From Planctomycetota bacterium (GTDB lineage Bacteria > Planctomycetota > UBA1135 > GCA-002686595), in assembly GCA_022447405.1 (NCBI GenBank), contig JAKVCE010000183.1, positions 1-5,213 of the forward strand: 5,213 bases of DNA, given 5' to 3'. The notes under the pieces were generated by a model. The model had not been told where the DNA came from. It did not search any database and saw nothing but the letters and a program-made list of their open reading frames with translations. Position numbers and translations under genes: made by a program. Shown here in pieces: positions 1 to 5,213 of this stretch (within the stretch, counting starts at the first letter, position 1; every line of letters begins with the position of its first letter).

Positions 1-1
1 C

Positions 2-865
2 GATGAGCGTGACCGCGCATCGCGCGGCGGCAGAGGCGGCAGAGGCGGCGGAGGTCGCTTCGGCGGCGGACGCGGCGGCCGCGGAGAAGGCGGGCGGCGC
101 GGAGGGCGCGGAGGGCGTGGAGGCGACGAAGATCGCCCGAGCCGCGGGGTCGCGCCCCTCGAGGGGAGCGAGGCTCCTGGCTTTGAGCTCCTGATCCTCG
201 CCGAGCGCAAGAGCACGAAGAAGGAGACGGAGGACGCTGACGGCGAAGACGCCGACGCAGACGAGACCGAGGAAGACAAAGAACAAGACGCCTCCGAGGG
301 AGAAGAGGGAGAGGCGAAAGAAGAGGAGAAAGAGAAGAAGCTCAAGCTCTCCTCCTTCGCGGAGAAGGAGCGGCCCGTCGCGCTCATCTTCGGCAGCTAC
401 ACATGACCTCCCTTCCGGTCGTCGGTCGGACGACTCACAGAGATGCAAGAGCAGTACGGCGAGAAGGTCGAGTTCATCGTCGTCTACATCCGCGAGGCGC
501 ACGCCCTCGACGGGGCGAGCCCGCGCGGCGTGGGGGGTGACCACCCCGCCGTCGAGGAGCCGCTCACCGTCCAAGAGCGCCTCGCCGTCGCCAAGCGCTG
601 CGACGCGAAGCTCGACCTCTCCGCCTTCACGGTCGTCATCGATGACCTGAAGGACACCACGAACACCGCCTACGCAGCCCACCCCGACAGGCTCTACCTC
701 GTCGACAAGGAGGGCCGCATCGCCTACGCCGGCGGGCGCGGCCCCAGGGAGTTCTTCCCGAACGAGCTCGAAGACTCCATCCGCGAGCAGCTGGGCATGG
801 AGCCCATCGAGCGCGAAGAGGAGGAAGAGGGCGGCGGCGGCTCCTTCCGCAGGCGCCCCCGCTGA
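2..865 (+). CDS. Deiodinase-like selenoprotein (thioredoxin fold), UGA read as selenocysteine, 5' partial
   Basis: The frame is open from position 2 to the TGA at 863-865 except for one TGA at 404-406, giving 287 visible residues; the start lies upstream of the window. Seen: a Gly/Arg-rich stretch (residues ~8-41), a redoxin-like beginning (EAPGFELLIL, ~57-66), a long Asp/Glu/Lys-rich insert (~68-112), then KLKLSSF and PVALIFGSYT-U-PPFR with Sec as visible residue 135. Downstream are VEFIVVYIREAH, where the Glu and His match the active-site EEAH of iodothyronine deiodinases, and RLYLVDKEGRIAYAGGRGP, another deiodinase-family signature. One Cys (codon 599-601) lies 65 residues after Sec and could act as resolving thiol. 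The C-terminus ends in a Glu run, GGGG and Arg residues. Family knowledge: bacterial relatives carry Sec or Cys at this site and are thiol/selenol redox proteins of unknown substrate; thyroid hormone is not implied. Export and upstream EF-hands are possible but not visible. A base error turning TGC into TGA is the main alternative, made unlikely by the SECIS hairpin. Confidence 0.88.
23..124 (+). repeat. RGG/GGR low-complexity coding repeat
   Basis: About 34 codons encode almost only Gly and Arg (units such as RGGRGGRGG and GGGRGGRGE), with one Phe and one Glu. At the DNA level it is an irregular GGC/GGA/CGC/AGA trinucleotide repeat. It sits at the N-terminal side of the deiodinase-like domain and looks like a flexible, strongly basic linker. 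The alternative frame of the same repeat reads as an Ala/Glu-rich peptide, which is a shadow. RGG segments in other proteins can bind RNA or polyanions; here that is only a possibility, and pairing with the acidic segment that follows is another. Confidence 0.8.
404..406 (+). other. Recoded UGA codon (selenocysteine)
   Basis: The in-frame TGA falls between the Thr of FGSYT and the PPF motif, which is the catalytic Sec/Cys position of the deiodinase family (mammalian enzymes read CTUPPF or similar). The coding signal, codon use and family homology continue without a frame change on both sides. Immediately downstream codons are CCT CCC TTC CGG TCG TCG GTC. Decoding would require SelA, SelB, SelD and tRNA-Sec, none of which is in this window. 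Confidence 0.87.
417..435 (+). promoter_or_regulatory. Bacterial SECIS hairpin for UGA recoding
   Basis: GTCGTC (418-423) pairs perfectly with GACGAC (429-434), enclosing the five-base loop GGTCG (424-428); a G-U pair (417/435) can extend the stem to 7 bp. Eleven bases separate the UGA from the stem. From memory, this is the spacing and overall 17-nt size of the minimal fdhF SECIS of Escherichia coli, whose apical loop also contains GGUC. G within the first two loop positions is the recognised SelB-binding feature of bacterial SECIS elements. The hairpin lies inside the coding sequence and is translated as part of PPFRSSVGRL. No bulged U like that in fdhF is present, so binding by the host SelB is inferred. 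Confidence 0.8.
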
Positions 866-891
866 GGCTCTAGGGGCGTTTAGGGCCCGTG

Positions 892-926
892 GGGATTGGG
901 GTATTTACCCCAACCCAGTGATGGGT
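892..926 (+). other. Tandem inverted repeats in the intergenic gap (possible terminator or leader structure)
   Basis: The 167 bp between the selenoprotein stop and the regulator start hold no credible gene. TTGGGGTA (896-903) and TACCCCAA (906-913) form a perfect inverted repeat with a TT centre. As RNA this gives a 7-bp stem with a 4-nt loop, extendable by GGG (892-894) with CCC (914-916) if A895 is bulged. Immediately after it, ACCCA (913-917) pairs with TGGGT (922-926) around GTGA, a GNRA-type tetraloop. CCC 914-916 is claimed by both structures, so they could be alternatives. No T-run follows, so this is not a classical intrinsic terminator. It could terminate the upstream transcript, be a DNA operator, or lie in the operon leader. 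The sequence around 928-942 is the least GC-rich part and may carry the operon promoter, but I see no convincing -35/-10 pair. Confidence 0.4.
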
Positions 927-1032
927 CTTGAGAGGCTAATCTAGGGATCGCCGTGCGCCTCAAGGGCGCGCTGGCGAAGCCTCCGAAGGCGCTCCCGTCG
1001 CGTGGTGCGGCACAGCGAGCGTCATCCCCACC

Positions 1033-1686
1033 ATGGAAGCCATCCGCATCCTCTTAGTCGATGACCACGCCCTCGTGCGTGAGGCGCTCGGGGTGCAGCT
1101 CAACAACATGGTCGAGTTCGAGGTCGTCGGTATGGCAGAGGACGCGGGCGACGGGCTCAACGCCGCCATCGACCTCAAGCCGGATGTCGTCGTCATGGAC
1201 ATCGACATGCCGGGGATGATCTGCTTCGACGCCGCGGAGCGCATCAAGGCGAGGCTGGAGGAGGTGAAGATCATCTTCCTCTCCAGCGCCTTCCACGATC
1301 ACTACATCGAGAGCGCGCTGAAGATCGGCGCCTCGGCTTACCTCCACAAGGGAGAGCCAACGGAGACCTTGGCGATGGCGATCCGTGAAGTCGCCGCAGG
1401 TGGGACCTATTTCTCTGATGAGATTCGGAGCCGGATCGTCGAAAAGGACGGGAGCTACTCCCTCGCAGAGGGCGCGAAGCTCCGCTCGAAGATCCTCACG
1501 GATCGAGAGATCGAGGTCCTGCGCTACCTCGCCCGCGGCCTGACCAAGAAAGAGATCGCTGGCCTGATGCACCTCAGCCCCAAGACCATCGAGAGCCACA
1601 GCGCCCGCGTCATGGACAAGCTCGACATCCACGACCGCGTCGAGCTCGCCCGCTACGCCATCCGTGAGGGGCTGACTGAGGCCTGA
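1033..1686 (+). CDS. NarL/FixJ (LuxR-type) two-component response regulator
   Basis: Cytoplasmic transcription factor of 217 residues, the usual length for the family. The N-terminal receiver (~4-120) has the acidic pocket D10-D11 (LLVDDH), phosphoacceptor D56 (VVMDIDMPG), the switch Ser S84 (IIFLSS) and the conserved K106 (YLHKG). After a linker, the C-terminal LuxR/GerE helix-turn-helix spans ~153-214, with LTDREIEVLRYLARGLTKKEI and the recognition helix LSPKTIESHSARVMDKL. Phosphorylation at D56 is expected to promote dimerisation and DNA binding; the targets are not identifiable. The ATG at 1033 is chosen because the receiver begins at once (IRILLVDD); no Shine-Dalgarno sequence is visible before it (the upstream bases are C-rich). 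It is the first gene of a three-gene operon, 16 bp before the next gene and in line with a hybrid kinase that probably works with it. Confidence 0.95.
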   Translation: MEAIRILLVDDHALVREALGVQLNNMVEFEVVGMAEDAGDGLNAAIDLKPDVVVMDIDMPGMICFDAAERIKARLEEVKIIFLSSAFHDHYIESALKIGASAYLHKGEPTETLAMAIREVAAGGTYFSDEIRSRIVEKDGSYSLAEGAKLRSKILTDREIEVLRYLARGLTKKEIAGLMHLSPKTIESHSARVMDKLDIHDRVELARYAIREGLTEA

Positions 1687-1702
1687 TCCCCACACCCGCT
1701 TC

Positions 1703-2737
1703 ATGAATATGCACACAAAGCTCCGCCGCTGGTCCCTCGCCGCGCTCCTCAAGTGCCTCCTCGCAGGAGAGCTCGCGGCGCAGCGCTCGGAGGCCTTCTG
1801 CGCCCTCCGGGACCCCGACCGTGAGATCCGCCTCCTCGCGCCTCAGTACGACAAGCACGTCAGCCTGGTGCGGACCATCTCCATGCAGTCACGGGCGAAG
1901 ATCCTCGACGAGGTGCCCTTCCCGATCCACTTCGACGAGCTCGGCCAACACACCCTCTACGTCGTCCTCGGGAGCGAGAAGGAGGTCTTGGGCTACGTCC
2001 ACGTCCGCTCCGAGTCCTTCAGCTGGGGCTTGGTCAGGATCGCCTGGATGCTGGACATGAACCTCGACATCACGGGCTACCGCTTCCAGCGCTGCCGCTC
2101 GCCGCACCGCGCCGAGCTCGAGTCTGAAGCGACCGCCAAACAGCTCATCGCCAAGAGCCCCAAGGAGCTCGCCGCGATGCTCTCCCCGGACGGCGAGGCG
2201 CTCCGGGCTGGAACCGTCACGATCTCTGAGGAGGCGAGCGAGCTCATGCACGTCATGGTCAGGAGCGCGATCAAGACGCGCGTCGTGACGGGGATCGTCT
2301 GGGAGCGAGAGGTCGGCTCGGTCAAGGCCGCCTCCCTCGCCCTCGAGCACCTCTCAGGACATGCGCGGGTCGAGGAGGTCAAAGACCTCTATGACTCCAA
2401 GGGACGCGCGGCCTTGGAGGCGTCCGGGCTCGGTGAGTCCATCGGCTTCGATCGACCGACCGTGCTCTCTTGGAACGCGCAGCGGAAGGACCGCGAGCGT
2501 GCAGGCGCGGTGTTCCGTACGCCTTGGTCTGCGGGCGACATGCGCGCCAAGCTCTGGTGGGTCCTCGGACCCGAGGGCGAGATCCTCGCTGTAGAGGACC
2601 CCGAGCGCTCCCTAGAGCCGGCCGCCCTGAGCAGCTTCCAGGGGCTCGTCGGGCGCACGTTCAAGAGCACAGAAGAGTGCAGCTCAGCGAGCGAGCTCGC
2701 GGCGCTCGAGGTGTCCCTGCTCCTCCATGAGGGCTGA
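1703..2737 (+). CDS. Putative exported or membrane-anchored protein of signalling operon, possibly FMN-binding-like
   Basis: 344 residues; not firmly recognised. The N-terminus has a basic start (HTKLRRW) followed by a hydrophobic stretch (SLAALLKCLLAG, ~11-22) and AAQ, which fits a signal peptide or anchor; Cys18 lacks a proper lipobox. The body contains a β-rich segment (HTLYVVLGSEKEVLGYVHVRSE, ~83-104, of which only parts are diagnostic), then IAWMLD, the motif TGYRFQRCR (124-132) and a helical QLIAKSPKEL. This order recalls FMN-binding-domain proteins of the RnfG/NosR type, but no covalent flavin-attachment motif is seen, so the assignment is tentative. A second, shorter VLG...EIL segment at ~284-320 may be a degenerate repeat. 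The start at 1703 is bounded by an in-frame stop at 1673-1675; ATG 1709 is equally possible. Lying between a response regulator and a hybrid kinase (16 and 14 bp gaps), it is plausibly a ligand- or redox-sensing accessory to that kinase; this is inferred from position only. Confidence 0.8.
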   Translation: MNMHTKLRRWSLAALLKCLLAGELAAQRSEAFCALRDPDREIRLLAPQYDKHVSLVRTISMQSRAKILDEVPFPIHFDELGQHTLYVVLGSEKEVLGYVHVRSESFSWGLVRIAWMLDMNLDITGYRFQRCRSPHRAELESEATAKQLIAKSPKELAAMLSPDGEALRAGTVTISEEASELMHVMVRSAIKTRVVTGIVWEREVGSVKAASLALEHLSGHARVEEVKDLYDSKGRAALEASGLGESIGFDRPTVLSWNAQRKDRERAGAVFRTPWSAGDMRAKLWWVLGPEGEILAVEDPERSLEPAALSSFQGLVGRTFKSTEECSSASELAALEVSLLLHEG

Positions 2738-2751
2738 ATAAGACTGACGCT

Positions 2752-4734
2752 GTGAAGATCGCCTCACACATCGGCGCGCTCCTCGCTGTCTCCACGGCGC
2801 TGGGCCTGGGGCTCCTGACCTTCTTGTTCCAGGGCGCTGTGAAGGTCTTGGATGAAGAGCGGCAGGCGGCGGCCGACAACGTCGACATCAAGGAGGTCGA
2901 AGGGCTTGAAGACTCGCTGCGCTTCTACTTCAGGATCGCGGACCTCTCGCTGAGCGGCCCGCACACCTACCTCGCAGAGCAGGCGGGCGAGCTCGCCGAG
3001 GGCATCCAAGGCAACCTCGAGGAGATGGACTCGCTCCCCCTGGTGGGGCTCTTCGACAAGGAGCGCGCGCTGATCGGTGAGAGCACGGCCACCGTGGCGC
3101 GGATGCTCGGCGGGATCATGCACATCGAGGGCGAGGACCGGATGAGGGAGGTGGGGCTCCTCGAGGAAGAGGTCGACGCTGAGCTCGTCTTGCTGCGCAG
3201 CCGCGTCGATGACCTCGTGAAGAAGGTGGAGACCAAGCGCGCGGAGCGCGCCAAGTTCGCGACAGCCAACCGCGAGCGGCTCATGCTCCAGGGAGGCGTC
3301 GGGGCTTTGCTCTACATCTGCCTCGTCATCTTGCTCTGGCGCTGGACGGCCAAGACTGTGATCGACCCGCTGAGGGAGCTCACGGCGGAGGCCTCCAAGG
3401 CGGAGGAGGGGGAGCAGGAGATGGCGCCGCTCACAGGCGGACCACGAGAGGTGCGCGTCCTCGCGCGGACGATCTCGGGTCTCGTTCAGTCTCTCGGGCA
3501 ACACCAAGAGGTCCTCGAGGAGACGGTCAAGCAGCGCACCCAAGAGCTCGTGCGCGCCAACGAGGACCTCCTCGAGGAGATCGTCCAGCGCGAGCGCGCG
3601 GAGGACGCGCTCAGAGAACACGAAGAGAAGAAGCGCGAGGACCACAAGATGGAGGCGCTCGGACGCCTCGCTGGCGGGGTCGCGCACGACTTCAACAACC
3701 TCCTGACCGCGATCGTCGGCTACTCAGACCTGAGCCTGAGCCGCATGAACCCGGAGGACCCAGAGTACGAGAGCTTGGAGCAGATCCGCTTGGCCGGAGA
3801 CCGAGCCTCCGTCCTCACGCGTCAGCTCTTGCTCCTCGGCCGCAAGCAGATCGCAGCGCCGGTGAGCCTCTCGTTGGGCGCGGTCGCCATGAACATGGAG
3901 AAGATCCTGCAGTCCATGCTCGGCGAGAAGGTCACCCTCACCCTCGACGTCCAGCCGGAGCTCCAGCCGATCAAGGCTGAGCAGGGCCAGCTCGAGCAGG
4001 TCCTCGTGAACCTGACCGTGAACGCGCGGGACGCGATCGAGGGCTACGGCACCGTCAACATCCGCGTCGGTAAAGAGGAGGACACAGAGGACCTCATCCA
4101 CATCATCGTCGAGGACGACGGCTCTGGGATGGACCAAGAGACCCAGGCGCGCATGTTTGAGCCCTACTTCTCGACGAAGCCCTTGGACAAGGGGACAGGC
4201 CTGGGCCTCTCGATCGTGTACGGGATCGTCCAGCAGAACGGCGGCAGTATGGAGGTTCAGTCCGAGCTCGGTCAGGGGACGACCATGAAGGTCCTCTTGC
4301 CCACGACGGACGAGCCCGCTGTGAACCAAGAGGTCGTCCAAGAGAGCGCGCCAGAGTCTCGTGAGAAGAAGCGCATCCTCCTCGTAGAGGACGAAGAGGT
4401 CGTGCGCGGCCTCGCCTCCTCGACCCTGAAGTTCGCGGGGTATGAGGTGACGCAGGCATCGGACGGGGAGGACGCCTTGGAGGTGTTCAAAGAGCACGAC
4501 GGCGGCTTCGACCTCGTCATCACAGACGTCGTCATGCCGCGCATGAGCGGACGTGACCTCATGAGGAAGGTGGCCGTTTCGGTCCCGGACATGAAGGTGC
4601 TCTACATGTCAGGGCACATCGCAGATGACGAGCTGCAGGCTGAGATCACGAAGGACGACGTGCCCTACCTGCCGAAGCCCTTCAAGCCCTCCGAGCTGAC
4701 GCAGAAGGTCTCGGAGCTCTTCGGAGAGGCCTGA
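2752..4734 (+). CDS. Membrane hybrid sensor histidine kinase (HAMP-HisKA-HATPase-REC)
   Basis: 660 residues, autophosphorylating inner-membrane sensor. Order: transmembrane segment ~7-28; a mostly helical, acidic periplasmic region ~30-175 with no recognised ligand motif (four-helix-bundle style); second transmembrane segment ~178-198; HAMP ~199-250 (VIDPLRELT); coiled coil ~255-298; HisKA with phosphoacceptor H312 in GGVAHDFNNLL; HATPase with N424 (NARDAIE), D456 (DDGSGMD), F-box FEPYFSTK (469-476) and GTGLGLS (481-487); then a receiver from ~540 with acidic pocket E546-D547, phosphoacceptor D592 (VITDVVMP), S620 and K642 (LPKPF). All catalytic residues are present. There is no Hpt domain, so the receiver either feeds an Hpt protein elsewhere or modulates the kinase. 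The GTG start at 2752 is well constrained: an in-frame stop lies at 2728-2730, no ATG intervenes, and a later start would lose the first membrane segment. No good ribosome binding site is visible. It follows the preceding gene by 14 bp. Confidence 0.95.
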   Translation: MKIASHIGALLAVSTALGLGLLTFLFQGAVKVLDEERQAAADNVDIKEVEGLEDSLRFYFRIADLSLSGPHTYLAEQAGELAEGIQGNLEEMDSLPLVGLFDKERALIGESTATVARMLGGIMHIEGEDRMREVGLLEEEVDAELVLLRSRVDDLVKKVETKRAERAKFATANRERLMLQGGVGALLYICLVILLWRWTAKTVIDPLRELTAEASKAEEGEQEMAPLTGGPREVRVLARTISGLVQSLGQHQEVLEETVKQRTQELVRANEDLLEEIVQRERAEDALREHEEKKREDHKMEALGRLAGGVAHDFNNLLTAIVGYSDLSLSRMNPEDPEYESLEQIRLAGDRASVLTRQLLLLGRKQIAAPVSLSLGAVAMNMEKILQSMLGEKVTLTLDVQPELQPIKAEQGQLEQVLVNLTVNARDAIEGYGTVNIRVGKEEDTEDLIHIIVEDDGSGMDQETQARMFEPYFSTKPLDKGTGLGLSIVYGIVQQNGGSMEVQSELGQGTTMKVLLPTTDEPAVNQEVVQESAPESREKKRILLVEDEEVVRGLASSTLKFAGYEVTQASDGEDALEVFKEHDGGFDLVITDVVMPRMSGRDLMRKVAVSVPDMKVLYMSGHIADDELQAEITKDDVPYLPKPFKPSELTQKVSELFGEA

Positions 4735-4738
4735 GCGC

Positions 4739-5213
4739 TCAGAACCTGCAGCGCAGCTGCACGGTGAAGGACTCCCCGCGCTCCGCGCCCTCGACGGCGT
4801 CGAGGTCGACCTGCCACTGCGCGCTCAAGGTGAGGCCGCTGCTGAAGTTGTGGAGCGCCCCGAGGTTGGCCCAGTAGCGGTCATCTCCGTCGACGTCGGT
4901 CCCGAGGAGCTGGGTGTAGGCCAGCTTGCGCTCGTCCGGGCTCGTGACGTTCACCTCGAAGAGGCCGCTCGTGACGTCCGCGTCCTCGTCGCTGCCGATG
5001 TTCAGCTCTCCTAGGAGGGTGGCGCGCGGTCCGCTCCAGACAGCGTCCACGCCCAGGCGCTCGCGACGTGCGAACCCGCCCGCTGCGAGACGCGCAGACA
5101 TGAAGGAGGCGCCGAGAGCGAGGGGCTCCTCGCGCGACGTGCCCACCCTCCCGGAGAAGACGTAGTTCTCCTCGAGGTCGCGGTAGAGGTTCCCGCTCCC
5201 GCGCGTGAGGCCG
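4739..5213 (-). CDS. Outer-membrane porin-like β-barrel protein, C-terminal part (5' truncated by window edge)
   Basis: The minus-strand frame is open from the right edge to the TGA at 4741-4739, giving 157 complete visible codons; a GTG at 5146-5144 is internal, since open frame with the same character (NLYRDLEENYVFSGRV) continues upstream of it. The sequence alternates polar and hydrophobic residues in strands (FMSARLAAGGF, GVDAVWSGPRATLLGELNIG, SGLTLSAQWQVDLD) separated by acidic turns (GSDEDAD, TDVDGDD). It ends in a strand terminating in Phe (FTVQLRCRF), the terminal aromatic recognised by the BAM assembly machinery. The pattern resembles phosphate-selective porin O/P-type barrels, but with only the C-terminus visible the subfamily and substrate cannot be stated. 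It converges tail to tail with the kinase gene with 4 bp between the stop codons, so it is not in that operon. Confidence 0.8.
   Translation of the reverse strand, partial: GLTRGSGNLYRDLEENYVFSGRVGTSREEPLALGASFMSARLAAGGFARRERLGVDAVWSGPRATLLGELNIGSDEDADVTSGLFEVNVTSPDERKLAYTQLLGTDVDGDDRYWANLGALHNFSSGLTLSAQWQVDLDAVEGAERGESFTVQLRCRF

Noticed and set aside
3..194. Ala/Glu-rich 63-residue open frame on the + strand
   Set aside because: It is the alternative frame of the GGC/CGC trinucleotide repeat; the overlapping frame from position 2 runs on into the deiodinase-like domain.
404..406. TGA as a nonsense mutation making a pseudogene
   Set aside because: It falls precisely on the catalytic Sec position, has a SECIS-like hairpin at the right distance, and both flanks keep intact family motifs without other damage.
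443..865. Independent 140-residue gene starting at the Met codon at 443
   Set aside because: This start removes the active-site motif and first strands of the domain; the same frame is open and homologous upstream, broken only by the proposed Sec codon, and no ribosome binding site precedes 443.
874..888. GGGC/GCCC pair after the selenoprotein stop as an intrinsic terminator
   Set aside because: The stem is only 4 bp with a 7-nt loop and no T-run, which is expected by chance in GC-rich DNA.
928..942. TTGAGA and TAATCT as a sigma-70 promoter for the operon
   Set aside because: The two elements are far too close together to form a -35/-10 pair, and neither has a good partner at 16-18 bp.
1054..1752. 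Long minus-strand open frame opposite the response regulator, and similar ones at 2764-3687 and 3724-4497
   Set aside because: These are typical GC-rich antisense shadows with Leu/Arg/Glu/Asp/His-heavy composition and no recognisable domain, opposite genes with complete motifs.
5144..5146. GTG as the start of a 135-residue porin-like gene
   Set aside because: The minus-strand frame stays open to the window edge with the same β-barrel-like sequence, and porins are much longer; the GTG codon is internal.

Overview
The window is GC-rich, densely coded bacterial DNA. A β-barrel porin C-terminus indicates an organism with an outer membrane. A deiodinase-like redox protein with Gly/Arg-rich low complexity, next to a hybrid histidine kinase operon, suggests a large-genome environmental Gram-negative such as Planctomycetota or Myxococcota. 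That placement is inference; no marker gene for taxonomy is present.

Layout. (1) Positions 2-865, + strand: the 3' part of a gene running off the left edge. Read in one frame, it is interrupted only by a TGA at 404-406. That TGA sits exactly where the catalytic selenocysteine of iodothyronine deiodinases lies (FGSYT-U-PPF), and 11 nt after it comes a perfect 6-bp hairpin with a GGUCG loop, the form and spacing expected of a bacterial SECIS. I therefore read it as one selenoprotein of at least 287 residues. A standard stop-to-stop annotation would break it into a fragment and a 140-aa 'hypothetical' starting at 443. (2) 866-1032: a 167-bp gap with two adjacent inverted repeats. (3) 1033-4734, + strand: a compact three-gene signalling operon with gaps of 16 and 14 bp. 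It encodes a NarL/FixJ-type response regulator, an exported or membrane-anchored protein of uncertain fold (possibly FMN-binding-like), and a membrane hybrid histidine kinase with a C-terminal receiver. (4) 4739-5213, - strand: the C-terminal part of an outer-membrane porin-like protein, running off the right edge and convergent with the kinase gene across only 4 bp.

How it may work together. The kinase probably senses an envelope signal, perhaps with the middle protein, and passes phosphate to the LuxR-type regulator for transcriptional output. No target gene is identifiable here. The selenoprotein is separated from the operon by the hairpin-bearing gap and need not be part of the same pathway. 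The most notable content is the selenoprotein with its SECIS, set in unusual low-complexity Gly/Arg and Asp/Glu/Lys segments.
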